Origin: Comamonas testosteroni
GTDB lineage: Bacteria; Pseudomonadota; Gammaproteobacteria; Burkholderiales; Burkholderiaceae_C
Reading direction: 5' to 3'
Length of the DNA stretch: 64,000 nt
NCBI RefSeq assembly: GCF_000761245.1
Contig: NZ_AWOR01000001.1
Location: forward strand, 186,001 to 250,000
Each line of letters begins with the position of its first letter. The first letter of the stretch is position 1. Below, one piece after another: positions 8,988 through 17,684 of this stretch. A program made the translations under genes and the position numbers. The notes under the pieces are model-generated. The model worked only from the letters and a program-made list of their open reading frames with translations, was not told the origin of the DNA and searched no databases.

Positions 8988-11168
8988 TCAGGCCTGGTAT
9001 TCAAAGGTCTTGATGCCGGCACCGATCAGCTCGGGCGTGATGTCCAGGGCCCAGGCGGTGGCAATCGCAGCCAGCAGAGCGCTGGTGTCGGGGCGCTTGC
9101 TGCCGGCCAGGGACAGCGCCTCCAGCGTGCCCAGCACGCGTTCCTGGGTGCCGGTGGCCAGCACCACGTTGCTGCCCTTGATGAAGACGGCACGGCCGCC
9201 TTCGTGACGGGCTTCGGTGTTGGCGCGGTGGGCGGCGACAAATTCATTGTCGGCGCCAGTGGCGTAGAGAATGACTTCGCCGTCGCAGAGCTCGGCCAGA
9301 TCAGCCACTTCGGGCAGGTCGGCGTTGAGCACGCCCGCACCTTCGTCCAGCACCACGTCGATCTGGGTGCGCATCACGCGGCGCATCTGGCCGGGCTCCA
9401 GCACATCGTGATCGGCCAGTTGCTCGTAGCCGTCCATGTCGGTGACCACGCCGACCAGGCAGCGGTCATAGGCCAGACCTTCTTCCAAAATGGAGCGGGC
9501 CGTGGTCTGGATGACGGCGGCTTCGGCCAGACGGTTGGTCAGCAGACGATGGGCGCCGGCCCAATTGGCAGTATTGGTCTTTTGTGTCTGGCGATTGGCG
9601 AGGAACATGCCTTCGCCGCTGGCCACGCCGGTCAGCTTGCCCGACAGCTGCAGCAGCCAGCCGACCAGGCGCGAGATGAAGGCGTTGTTGCGTGTGCCCA
9701 CAATGCCGACCACGGGGATGCGACCGGCGCCGGCACCGTCTTCGCGGGGGAAGAGGTGGTCGGCAATGGCCATGCCCACGGGGCGCGGTGCGCCGCTGGT
9801 GGGCTTGAGGTGCATCAGCAGGCCGGGGCCGGCGTTGACTTCCAGAATCGCTCCCTGGCCCTGCATGGGCTTGGAGACATCCTTGAGGATCATGTCCATG
9901 CCGGCAATGTCCAGGCCGACGATCTTGGCGGCCAGCACGGCGTAGTAAGCCACGTCGGGGTGCACGTCGTCCAGGCAGTCGATGGCCATATTGCCGTTGC
10001 GCTGCAGCAGCACGCTCTGGCCCTGGGGAATCACGCTGTCAGGCGTCACATGCTGGCGATTGAGTTCCAGTTTGACGGCACCGGCTTCCAGATTGATCCA
10101 GTCCAGCGGGTATTCCTGCTCGGGACCGCGGCGCGGGTCCTGGTTGAGCACTTCCACCAGCTCGCGAAGCGTGGCATTGCCGTTGCCGTAGACGGAAACC
10201 GTCTCGCCCTTGGTCGCTGCCACCACCTTGCCGCCCACGACCAGCAGGCGGTGTTCCACGCCGTCGATGAATTTTTCGACGATCACGTCCGAGCCTTCGG
10301 GCTGCGCCAGTGCAAACGCGGCCTTGATGTCCGCTTCCTTGGACAGCTCCAGGGTCACGCCACGGGCATGGTTGCCGTCCGAGGGCTTGACGGTCACGGG
10401 AAAGCCGATGTCCTGCGCCACTTCCCAGGCCTCTTCGGGCGATTCCACGATCTGGCCTTCGGGCACGGGCACGCCGCAGGCGGCCAGCAGGCGCTTGGTG
10501 AAGTCCTTGTCCTGGGCAATGCCTTCGGCGATGGCGCTGGTCTGGTCGGACTCTGCCGTCCAGATGCGGCGCTGCGCCGCGCCATAACCGAGCTGCACCA
10601 GATTGCCGTCGTTCAGGCGGATATGGGGGATGCGGCGCTCGCTGGCGGCATCGACGATGCAGCCGGTCGAGGGGCCCAGGTAGCGGTCGTTGATGGCCGT
10701 CTTGATGGCATGCACGGCGGGCTTGAGGTCGAACGGCTCGTCATTGATGGCCGCCATCAGCAGCTTGTGCCCGTATTCCAGCGCCACGCGGGCCACTGCC
10801 TCTTCGGGGCAGCGGAACACCATGCGGTACACGCCGCGCCTGGAAATTTCGCGGGTCTGACCGAACTCGGCGGGCATGCCGGCCAGGTTCAGCAGCTCGA
10901 TGATTACATGCTCCAACACATGACCCATCCAGGTGCCGCCTTCCAGGCGCTGGATGAAGCCACCGCGCTCGCCGACGCCGCAGGTGTGCTCGATCAGGTC
11001 GGGCAGCCAACTGGTCAGGCGCTCGTTGAGGCCGGGAATCTTGTTGGACGGATAGTCTTCCAGCTCTCCCAGATCCAGCCAGACCTCCAGTACCGGGCGG
11101 TAGGTCCAGACACTGGGGCCACGCAGGAAAGTTGTGCGCAAGAGTTGGATGTCGTTGAATTTCGCCAT
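8988..11168 (-). CDS. cphA': CphA'-type cyanophycin synthetase paralogue
   Basis: 726 residues from the ATG at 11168; an upstream ATG at 11234 adds 22 residues that do not look like the family. The N-terminal domain (DIQLLRTTFLRGPSVWTYRP) and ATP-grasp region (about 215-470, PSDGNHARGV, EVNAGPGLLMH) parallel CphA. The Mur-ligase-like part differs: the P-loop position reads VGIVGTRNNAFISR instead of GTNGKTTTTR, so the Lys and Thr that bind ATP phosphates are absent. Only about 235 residues follow it, against about 380 in CphA, so the last lobe is missing. It may prime, regulate or partner CphA, or act like single-active-site CphA2 enzymes that join dipeptides; the sequence does not decide. First gene of the pair. 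Confidence 0.93.
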   Translation of the reverse strand: MAKFNDIQLLRTTFLRGPSVWTYRPVLEVWLDLGELEDYPSNKIPGLNERLTSWLPDLIEHTCGVGERGGFIQRLEGGTWMGHVLEHVIIELLNLAGMPAEFGQTREISRRGVYRMVFRCPEEAVARVALEYGHKLLMAAINDEPFDLKPAVHAIKTAINDRYLGPSTGCIVDAASERRIPHIRLNDGNLVQLGYGAAQRRIWTAESDQTSAIAEGIAQDKDFTKRLLAACGVPVPEGQIVESPEEAWEVAQDIGFPVTVKPSDGNHARGVTLELSKEADIKAAFALAQPEGSDVIVEKFIDGVEHRLLVVGGKVVAATKGETVSVYGNGNATLRELVEVLNQDPRRGPEQEYPLDWINLEAGAVKLELNRQHVTPDSVIPQGQSVLLQRNGNMAIDCLDDVHPDVAYYAVLAAKIVGLDIAGMDMILKDVSKPMQGQGAILEVNAGPGLLMHLKPTSGAPRPVGMAIADHLFPREDGAGAGRIPVVGIVGTRNNAFISRLVGWLLQLSGKLTGVASGEGMFLANRQTQKTNTANWAGAHRLLTNRLAEAAVIQTTARSILEEGLAYDRCLVGVVTDMDGYEQLADHDVLEPGQMRRVMRTQIDVVLDEGAGVLNADLPEVADLAELCDGEVILYATGADNEFVAAHRANTEARHEGGRAVFIKGSNVVLATGTQERVLGTLEALSLAGSKRPDTSALLAAIATAWALDITPELIGAGIKTFEYQA

Positions 11169-11393
11169 GTTGATCAGCGGATAGGAATGAGGAGAGCAGG
11201 TTTTCTTAAACTCCTGCCCCTGATAGGTTGGCATTGTGCGCCCAGAATCTGCATTGTGAAGCTTGTCAGCCTAAATGCAGGTTCGCGCGTTAACCAGGGT
11301 GTATCGGACGTCAGGCGCAGCCATATTCACCATGCCGATGCGGTTGCCCGCATGACTCTTGGAGCCGCCATCGGCGGAGAAAAATAACTCAAC

Positions 11394-13691
11394 ATGCAAC
11401 ATCACCATACTGTGGACGCCTCGGCAGTCTTTGCCGGCCCCCTGGGGGGCGAGCTGCGAGCCAGACTCGCTGAACATGAAAACGTATTAGCCGTCGTCCC
11501 GGTTGACCTGAGTGCGGATTTGCAGTTCGGCAGCGGCCTGCTGGCCCTGACCCAGGAGCGTCTGCTGGCCTGCGATCCCAAGACCCAGCAGTGGCGTGAA
11601 TGGGCTCTGGCGGTAGATCAAAGCCTGCGCCTGCAGGATCATGGCGGTGTGGGAAATCTGGAACTGCATGACCCTCGCGAGCGTCTGGCGCACTGGCTCA
11701 TCACCCTGAAGCACCAGACGGCCATGCTGCAGCTGATGCAGCAGTTCGACCGCCAGCGCGAGCGCATCGCCCGTCAGGAGGCCTACAGCGCGGTCAGCGA
11801 AGAGAATGTGGCGCATTGCCCGGTCTGCCACTCGGTGCTGCCGCCCGATACCGAAGAATGCCCGGCCTGCGCACGCCAGCAGGCGCCTCAGACCTCGACC
11901 TGGGTGCTGCTGCGCCTGTGGCGCTTTGCCAAACCCTATCAGGGCCAGCTGCTGCTGGGCTTCTTGCTGACCCTGGCCACCACGGCGGCCCAGTTGGTGG
12001 CACCTTATCTGACCATCCCGCTGATGGACAAGATCCTGATTCCGTTCCAGAACGGTGAAAAAATCGACCGGGATCTGGTTTTCTTCTATCTGGGCATGCT
12101 GCTGCTGTCGGCGCTGCTGGCCTGGGCATTGGGCTGGGGGCGTACTTTCGTGCTGGCCAAGGTGTCCGAGCGCATAGGCTCCAATCTGCGCACCACCACT
12201 TACAACCACTTACTGAACTTGTCGGTGGATTACTACGGCAGCAAGCGCACGGGGGATCTGATGGCGCGTATCGGTGCCGAAACCGATCGCATCAATCTGT
12301 TTCTGTCGCTCAACGCACTTGATTTTGCGACCGATGTGCTGATGATCGTGATGACATCGGCCATCCTGTTCTCCATCAACCCCTGGCTGGCACTGGTCAC
12401 GCTGGTGCCGCTGCCCTTCATCGCCTGGATGATTCATACCGTGCGCGACCGCCTGCGCACCGGCTTCGAGAAGATCGACCGTGTCTGGTCCGAGGTGACC
12501 AATGTGCTGGCCGACACCATTCCCGGCATTCGCGTGGTCAAGGCCTTTGCCCAGGAAAAGCGTGAAGCCGACCGCTTTGCCGACGCCAACCTGATCAATC
12601 TGCAGGCCAACGACAAGGTCAACAAGACCTGGTCGCTGTTCACTCCCACGGTGACGCTGCTGACCGAGGTCGGCATTCTCGTGGTCTGGGGCTTCGGCAT
12701 CTATCTGGTGGCCGGCGGCTCCATCACCGTCGGTGTGCTGACGGCCTTCATCGCCTATATCGGCCGCTTCTATACCCGCCTGGATTCGATGAGCCGCATT
12801 GTCTCGGTCACGCAGAAGGCTGCTGCCGGTGCCAAGCGTATCTTCGACATCCTCGACCATGTCAGCAATGTGCCCGAGCCCAGCAACCCCGTGAAGCTGC
12901 CCGGCAAGGCCAAGGGCGCCATCACCATGGAGGATGTGGGCTTTCGCTACGGCAGCCGCGCCGTCATCAAGCATCTGAACCTGGAGATCAAGCCCGGCGA
13001 GATGATCGGACTGGTCGGCCACAGCGGCTCGGGCAAGAGCACCCTGGTCAATCTGATCTGCCGCTTCTACGACGTCTCCGAGGGCTCCATCCAGCTCGAC
13101 GGCGTGGACGTGCGCCGCATGTCCGTGTCCGACTACCGCAGCAATATCGGCCTGGTGCTGCAGGAGCCCTTCCTGTTCTTCGGCACGATTGCCGAGAACA
13201 TTGCCTACGGCAAGCCCGACGCCACGCGCGAGGAAATCGTGGCCGCGGCGCGTGCCGCCCATGCCCACGAGTTCATCCTGCGCCTGCCCCACGGCTATGA
13301 CTCCCTGGTCGGCGAGCGCGGCCAGGGCCTGTCCGGTGGCGAGCGCCAGCGCATCTCCATCGCGCGTGCGCTGCTGATCGATCCGCGCATCCTGATCCTC
13401 GACGAAGCCACCTCGGCCGTGGATACCGAAACCGAAAAGGAAATCCAGAAGGCACTGGACAATCTGGTGCAGGGGCGCACCACGATCGCCATTGCCCACC
13501 GTCTGTCCACCTTGCGCAAGGCCGACCGTCTGGTGGTCATGGATCGTGGCGAGATCGTCGAAGTGGGCCCGCACGACGAGTTGATGGACCTCAAGGGCCA
13601 TTACTTCCGTCTGTACGACGCGCAGGCGCGCCGTGCCGAAGAGGATGCGCAAGCGGCCGGCCTCAAGCTGCAGACCAAGGAACCCCAATGA
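11394..13691 (+). CDS. ABC exporter with zinc-ribbon N-terminus, cyanophycin-locus type
   Basis: 765 residues. Residues 1-130 form an N-terminal domain resembling a bacterial PH-like fold (LLALTQERLLACDP; inference). Next is a zinc-ribbon-like C142-x2-C145-x10-C156-x2-C159, an ABC type 1 transmembrane domain (about 175-470, six helices), and a nucleotide-binding domain (about 505-745) with Walker A GHSGSGKST (542-550, Lys548), signature LSGGERQ (646-652), Walker B ILILDE (666-671) and H-loop His702. All catalytic residues are present, so it should hydrolyse ATP as a half-transporter dimer. It is divergent from cphA' across 225 bases and overlaps the DUF1854 gene by ATGA. I recall annotation pipelines naming this pair cyanophycin-metabolism-associated; the substrate is unknown. 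Confidence 0.93.
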   Translation: MQHHHTVDASAVFAGPLGGELRARLAEHENVLAVVPVDLSADLQFGSGLLALTQERLLACDPKTQQWREWALAVDQSLRLQDHGGVGNLELHDPRERLAHWLITLKHQTAMLQLMQQFDRQRERIARQEAYSAVSEENVAHCPVCHSVLPPDTEECPACARQQAPQTSTWVLLRLWRFAKPYQGQLLLGFLLTLATTAAQLVAPYLTIPLMDKILIPFQNGEKIDRDLVFFYLGMLLLSALLAWALGWGRTFVLAKVSERIGSNLRTTTYNHLLNLSVDYYGSKRTGDLMARIGAETDRINLFLSLNALDFATDVLMIVMTSAILFSINPWLALVTLVPLPFIAWMIHTVRDRLRTGFEKIDRVWSEVTNVLADTIPGIRVVKAFAQEKREADRFADANLINLQANDKVNKTWSLFTPTVTLLTEVGILVVWGFGIYLVAGGSITVGVLTAFIAYIGRFYTRLDSMSRIVSVTQKAAAGAKRIFDILDHVSNVPEPSNPVKLPGKAKGAITMEDVGFRYGSRAVIKHLNLEIKPGEMIGLVGHSGSGKSTLVNLICRFYDVSEGSIQLDGVDVRRMSVSDYRSNIGLVLQEPFLFFGTIAENIAYGKPDATREEIVAAARAAHAHEFILRLPHGYDSLVGERGQGLSGGERQRISIARALLIDPRILILDEATSAVDTETEKEIQKALDNLVQGRTTIAIAHRLSTLRKADRLVVMDRGEIVEVGPHDELMDLKGHYFRLYDAQARRAEEDAQAAGLKLQTKEPQ

Positions 13692-14179
13692 TCGAAGCTC
13701 CCCAATCCAATCTGAGCGGCATGCAACTGGTGCGCAATGCCCACGGCCGTCTGGTGCTGACCCTGGGCAATGGCCTGGTCTACGAATCAGTCGTTCCCGT
13801 GCGCGCATTCCCCATCGCGGCTCCCACCGAAGGGCTGTCGCTGATTGCTGCCGATGGCAAGGAGGCGCTGTGGGTGGCCCGCATGGCCGACCTGCAGCCC
13901 GAGCATCGCCAGCTGATCGAGCAGGACCTGGCAGTGCGGGAGTTTGTGCCGACCATAGAGCGCATCCTCAACGTCTCCAGCTTTTCCACCCCCAGCACCT
14001 GGGAGCTGCAGACGGATCGCGGTACGACGCAGATGGTGCTCAAGGCCGAAGAGGACATCCGCAAGCTGGCCGGTCGCACCCGGCTGCAGATCACGGGCCA
14101 GGATGGCGTGCAATACCGGATTCCCGACAGCAGCAAGCTGGACCGGCACTCGCGCAAGCTGCTGGAGCGCTTTCTGTAA
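13688..14179 (+). CDS. DUF1854 family protein, partner of the ABC exporter
   Basis: 163 residues, soluble, no signal peptide. The start ATG overlaps the stop of the ABC gene (ATGA at 13688-13691), indicating translational coupling and probably a stable partner of the transporter. Visible features include VVPVRAFPIAAP, LVYESV, a central WVARMADLQPEHRQLIEQDL helix, and the C-terminal ITGQDGVQYRIPD strand pattern, which is the DUF1854 core. The domain has no established biochemical role. Its repeated neighbourhood with cphA genes suggests a part in cyanophycin handling or in export linked to it; that is inference. A clear terminator follows at 14203. Confidence 0.9.
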   Translation: MIEAPQSNLSGMQLVRNAHGRLVLTLGNGLVYESVVPVRAFPIAAPTEGLSLIAADGKEALWVARMADLQPEHRQLIEQDLAVREFVPTIERILNVSSFSTPSTWELQTDRGTTQMVLKAEEDIRKLAGRTRLQITGQDGVQYRIPDSSKLDRHSRKLLERFL

Positions 14180-14202
14180 GCCGCGCAGTGCGACTATTTC
14201 AA

Positions 14203-14232
14203 GGGCCTCGCCTCATCGCGAGGCCCTTTTTT
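14203..14232 (+). terminator. Rho-independent terminator of the ABC-DUF1854 operon
   Basis: Perfect 9-bp stem GGGCCTCGC/GCGAGGCCC with loop CTCATC, followed by TTTTTT. It lies 24 bases after the DUF1854 stop codon. Confidence 0.9.
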
Positions 14233-14240
14233 GTATCAAA

Positions 14241-14290
14241 TTGCGCAGCGGCGCTTGATATATATAGACTAATAGCTATCAAAATAGGAT
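14241..14290. repeat. Interspersed palindromic element, partial copy
   Basis: GGCGCTTGATATATATAGAC followed by AATAGCTATCAAAATAGG. The left half matches the family; the right GCGC arm is lost. It lies just after the terminator at 14203. Confidence 0.4.
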
Positions 14291-14384
14291 TGAAAATAAT
14301 CCTACAGTTTTCTCAAGCGTGGCCGATAACAGGGCGAGATAGCTGATTTTCCGCCTGCACCTTTTTACTGCCGAGGGCCAAGCC

Positions 14385-14822
14385 ATGCAAATTCCACCTC
14401 TAGACCGGACACAGACGCCCTGGCGTACCCAGGGTGCGGATTTGTATTCCACAGGTGCCTCTGGCGCCGCGCCGGTGCGTCCCGTGAATGCGGTGAATGC
14501 CCCAGAGTCGGTTGACAAGATCGGCGAGGGCCGCACGGTGCGCGAACCCGAGAAGCCCTCGGCACCTGATACCGAGAACCGCGACTGGACGCTGGCCGAG
14601 GAGGTCAAGCAAAAGGAGGAGGTCGAGGAGCCGCCCAAGGAGCCCATCTCCAAGCAGCTGATCGAGTTCATCCAGTCCATGTGGCGCGCAAGTGCCCAGG
14701 CGGTGGAGCAGGCGCAGGAAACCAGCAAGTCGGAAGATCTGCTGCAGAACAAGCAGACGGCGCGCAATGAGCCGCTGACTTATTCCGAGCCCAGGGTCAA
14801 GCGCAGCGGCAACGCCAAGTAA
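14385..14822 (+). CDS. Hypothetical charged, probably disordered protein
   Basis: 145 residues with no signal peptide or membrane segment. The first 60 residues are rich in Pro, Gly and Ala. Residues 65-90 carry a run of Glu/Lys (EEVKQKEEVEEPPKEP), followed by a helix (SKQLIEFIQSMWRASAQAVEQAQE) that may pack or oligomerise, then a basic C-terminus. The composition suggests a largely disordered protein with one short helix. The start is the only in-frame ATG before the helix and has a CGAGGG ribosome site. I do not recognise a family; similar small proteins occur in related genera by my recollection. It has its own upstream gap of 150 bases, so it is probably monocistronic. Confidence 0.65.
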   Translation: MQIPPLDRTQTPWRTQGADLYSTGASGAAPVRPVNAVNAPESVDKIGEGRTVREPEKPSAPDTENRDWTLAEEVKQKEEVEEPPKEPISKQLIEFIQSMWRASAQAVEQAQETSKSEDLLQNKQTARNEPLTYSEPRVKRSGNAK

Positions 14823-14837
14823 GGCGGTTGCTTCTAT

Positions 14838-14890
14838 TTTGAGAGCTTATTGCGCTTGATATTCAAGCGTTTCAGCTATCTTTATAGCTT
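14838..14890. repeat. Interspersed palindromic element, good copy
   Basis: Core CGCTTGA (14853-14859), TAT, TCAAGCG (14863-14869), a perfect 7-bp inverted repeat, flanked by GAGCTTATTG and TTTCAGCTAT as in other copies. It lies between two convergent genes (14385 and 14889). Confidence 0.6.
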
Positions 14891-15338
14891 ATTTGCTTTC
14901 AGGCTCAGCGCTATCAGCTTCTGATTTGTGAGCGCCGTCCCTGGCTACGGGGGCCGTGGCGATGGCTTCGGCGGCCTTGGCCTTTTCACGCGCTGCACGG
15001 TATTTGACGGCAAAGGCGCGCACTTCCTCATAGGTGACGAAGCCGTCCTTGTTGGTGTCGGTTTCATCAAAGGCGGCGGCCAGCTTGGGGATGATGGCCA
15101 CTTCCTTGCGGCTGAGCTTGCCATCCTGATTGAAGTCCAGCATCTTGAACTGCTGCTGGGCCTTGATCTCGCCCTTGGAGAGCTGGGTTCCCTGTCTTTC
15201 CCCCATCTTGTCGCCGGAGGTTTCCTCGGCGCGCACCGTGGGCAGCAGCAGCACGGCGCTGGTCAGCAGCACGCCCATGGCGGTCTTCATGACCGAGCTG
15301 CTGCGCGCGACGATGGGGTGGTTCTTGGCTTTTGACAT
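14889..15338 (-). CDS. EF-hand domain protein
   Basis: 149 residues from the ATG at 15338 (other in-frame ATGs at 15359 and 15290; no ribosome site decides). A hydrophobic segment (MKTAMGVLLTSAVLLLPTVRA) resembles a signal peptide, so the protein is probably periplasmic. Two canonical EF-hand loops follow: DFNQDGKLSRKE and DTNKDGFVTYEE, each with acidic or polar residues at positions 1, 3, 5 and 12 and Gly at 6, so both should bind calcium. The C-terminus is Lys/Ala/Glu-rich and disordered. Such small proteins act as calcium sensors or buffers; no partner is evident here. Confidence 0.85.
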   Translation of the reverse strand: MSKAKNHPIVARSSSVMKTAMGVLLTSAVLLLPTVRAEETSGDKMGERQGTQLSKGEIKAQQQFKMLDFNQDGKLSRKEVAIIPKLAAAFDETDTNKDGFVTYEEVRAFAVKYRAAREKAKAAEAIATAPVARDGAHKSEADSAEPESK

Positions 15339-15430
15339 AGCAGTCCAGATGAGGGCCATGACGGCATTCTCAACCTTGTGCCCGCCGCACTTTCAAAGTT
15401 TTGCATTCGCTTGCCGGACTTTGCCAAGCT

Positions 15431-16348
15431 TTACGTAGGCAGCGCCGCCTTGTCATGGGCAATGCCGCTGCGTACATGGCCCGAGGGAACATGCCCGGCC
15501 GCATTGCGCACATGGCCGGTCTGGTCGTCGAAGAAGAAGTCGGGCTCGAACTCGCGCAGAAACCCGCCCTTGGCCAGTCCGCCGAGGAACATGGCCTCAT
15601 CGACATCGATCTTCCAGTCCATCAGCGTATTGAGCGCGCGTTCATGGGCCGGGGCGCTGCGCGCCGTGACCAGGGCCGTGCGCACGCGCATGCCGGCCAC
15701 ATCGGCCTGCTGCAGCCGGTGCAGGGCGGCCAGCAGGGGCTTGAACGGGCCTTCGGGCAGCGGCTGGGCGGCCTTCTCCAGCTCGTGCTGCTGGAAAGCC
15801 TCCAGGCCCTGGGCCTGGAAGATGCGCTCGGCCTCATCGGAAAACAGCACGGCATCGCCGTCGAAAGCGATGCGCACTTCGCGCGGATGGCTGCTGCTGG
15901 CGCGCATGGAGTCGGTGAACACATGGGCTGCCGGGTAGCCCAGCTGCAGAGCCTGGGTCACGTCCTCGGCATTCGCCGACAGAAACAGCTGGGCTCCCAG
16001 CGGGCGCAGATAGCCGAATGGGTCGCGCCCCTGGGTGAATACGCCGCGCTGTATGGACTGCAGGCCATGGGCCTGGGCCGAGCGGAAGACGCGCATGCCG
16101 CTGACGGGGTCGTTGCGCGAGAGCAGCACCACCTCCACATGCTGCTGTCCCTCGGTATTGAAGGCCAGCAGCTTCTTGACCAGCGAGAAGGCCACGCCCG
16201 GCGCGGCAGGCACGTTCAGCCGCTCGCGCTGCAGGCGCAGGTAGCTGGCCGGATCGCTGTCCTCGAAGAGGCGGTTTTCCTCCTCGAAATCGAAAAGGGC
16301 TCGCGAGGAGATGGCGACGACGAGCTTGTCGTTCAGGGTCATGGCCAT
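15431..16348 (-). CDS. 5'-nucleotidase (cytosolic IA-like family)
   Basis: 305 residues from the ATG at 16348; the frame extends upstream to 16441, but that would overlap the amtB 3' end and adds low-complexity sequence. The family is the bacterial relative of cytosolic 5'-nucleotidase I, with a HAD-like fold. Visible motifs are AFDGDAVLFSDEAE (nucleophile motif DxDxV, Asp pair) and FFFDDQTGH near the C-terminus (metal-binding acid pair), with a conserved LVTARSAP between. It is expected to dephosphorylate nucleoside monophosphates in the cytoplasm. It sits 61 bases downstream of amtB on the same strand and may be co-transcribed. Confidence 0.88.
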   Translation of the reverse strand: MAMTLNDKLVVAISSRALFDFEEENRLFEDSDPASYLRLQRERLNVPAAPGVAFSLVKKLLAFNTEGQQHVEVVLLSRNDPVSGMRVFRSAQAHGLQSIQRGVFTQGRDPFGYLRPLGAQLFLSANAEDVTQALQLGYPAAHVFTDSMRASSSHPREVRIAFDGDAVLFSDEAERIFQAQGLEAFQQHELEKAAQPLPEGPFKPLLAALHRLQQADVAGMRVRTALVTARSAPAHERALNTLMDWKIDVDEAMFLGGLAKGGFLREFEPDFFFDDQTGHVRNAAGHVPSGHVRSGIAHDKAALPT

Positions 16349-16409
16349 GGCGGTACGGCTTGAAGCGGATGTGCAGACAAGCTCCGATGATACGCAGGCC
16401 GCCTGGCCC

Positions 16410-17612
16410 TCACCAGTTGGCTTCGCGCTCGGGCGTGGCACTGATGTGGTGGATGGATAGATCGGCGCCGTCGAACTCCTGCTCCTGGCTCAGGCGCAGT
16501 CCCAGGGTTTTCTTGAGCAGGCCGTAGACCAGCAGGCCACCGAGCGCTGCCCAGGCCACACCCATCAGCGTGCCTATGAGCTGGGCCAGAGGGTGCACGC
16601 CACCAAGCCCGCCCAGCGCCTGCGTGCCGAAGATGCCGGCCGCGATACCGCCCCAGGCGCCGCACAGACCGTGCAGCGGCCACACGCCCAGCACATCGTC
16701 GATCTTCCACTTGTTCTGGGTCAGCGTGAACATGAATACAAAGATGGCGCCGGCGGCCGCCCCCACGACCAGCGCCCCCAGGGGGTGCATCAGATCCGAG
16801 CCCGCGCAGACGGCAACCAGGCCGGCCAGCGGGCCGTTGTGCACAAAGCCCGGGTCGTTTTTGCCCACCGCCAGGGCGGCCAGCGTGCCGCCCACCATGG
16901 CCATCAGCGAGTTCACGGCGACCAGGCCGGAGATCTTGTCCAGGTTCTGAGCACTCATCACATTGAAGCCGAACCAGCCCACGATCAGAATCCAGGCACC
17001 CAGAGCCAGAAAGGGAATGCTGGAGGGCGGTGTGGCGGCAATCGCTCCGCCCTGGCGGTAGCGATTGCTGCGCGGGCCCAGCAGCAGCACGGCGCCCAGA
17101 GCGATCCAGCCGCCTACGGCGTGGACCACCACGCTGCCGGCAAAGTCGTGGAACTCGGCGCCGGTCAGTGCCTTGATCCAGGCCTGCACGCCGAAATGCT
17201 GGTTCCAGGCAATGCCCTCGAAGAAGGGGTAGATCAGGCCCACGATCACGGCCGTGGCGATCAACTGAGGCCAGAACTTGGCGCGTTCGGCAATGCCGCC
17301 CGAGATGATGGCGGGAATGGCGGCGGCGAAGGTCAGCAGAAAGAAGAACTTGACCAGGCCATAGCCGTTGAGTGCCGCCAGCTGCTCGGCGCCCACGAAA
17401 AAGTGCGTGCCGTAGGCCACGCCATAGCCGAGCGCGAAATAAACCACGGTGGAGACCGAGAAGTCGACCAGGATCTTGACCAGGGCATTGACCTGGTTCT
17501 TGCGGCGCACGGTGCCCAGCTCCAGAAAGGCGAAACCGGCGTGCATGGCCAGGACCATGACGGCGCCCATCAAAATGAACAGGGCATCCGCGCCCTGTTT
17601 TAGTGCTTGCAT
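16410..17612 (-). CDS. amtB: Ammonium transporter
   Basis: 400 residues with 11 membrane segments and no signal peptide; the length matches mature Amt proteins. The twin-histidine pore is present at His164 (VVVHAVGGW) and His314 (WPLHGLCGAWGG), as is the family signature around FNVMSAQNL. It moves ammonium/ammonia across the inner membrane and is normally gated by the PII protein GlnK. No glnK gene adjoins it here, which is unusual because glnK-amtB is the common arrangement. A sigma-54 promoter at 17685-17702 indicates nitrogen (NtrC) control. The 5'-nucleotidase gene follows on the same strand. Confidence 0.95.
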   Translation of the reverse strand: MQALKQGADALFILMGAVMVLAMHAGFAFLELGTVRRKNQVNALVKILVDFSVSTVVYFALGYGVAYGTHFFVGAEQLAALNGYGLVKFFFLLTFAAAIPAIISGGIAERAKFWPQLIATAVIVGLIYPFFEGIAWNQHFGVQAWIKALTGAEFHDFAGSVVVHAVGGWIALGAVLLLGPRSNRYRQGGAIAATPPSSIPFLALGAWILIVGWFGFNVMSAQNLDKISGLVAVNSLMAMVGGTLAALAVGKNDPGFVHNGPLAGLVAVCAGSDLMHPLGALVVGAAAGAIFVFMFTLTQNKWKIDDVLGVWPLHGLCGAWGGIAAGIFGTQALGGLGGVHPLAQLIGTLMGVAWAALGGLLVYGLLKKTLGLRLSQEQEFDGADLSIHHISATPEREANW

Positions 17613-17652
17613 GAAAACGCTCCAGCTGAAATTTGCTATTTATTGGTGCGAA

Positions 17653-17673
17653 ATTGCGGGAAAAACCCGCAAT
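17653..17673 (-). other. Perfect inverted repeat in the amtB leader
   Basis: ATTGCGGG/CCCGCAAT, 8-bp arms with a 5-base spacer (A5 on plus, T5 on minus). It begins a few bases after the predicted sigma-54 start site, so it would form a hairpin at the 5' end of the amtB mRNA or be a protein-binding dyad. Confidence 0.5.
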
Positions 17674-17684
17674 GCACTAAAAGA

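Noticed and set aside
8979..11387. An 802-codon plus-strand open frame antisense to cphA'
   Set aside because: Same reason: composition of an antisense shadow, no domain, and it covers the true coding strand completely.
12210..13808. A 532-codon minus-strand frame over the ABC exporter
   Set aside because: No motif, and the plus strand encodes all ABC signature sequences.
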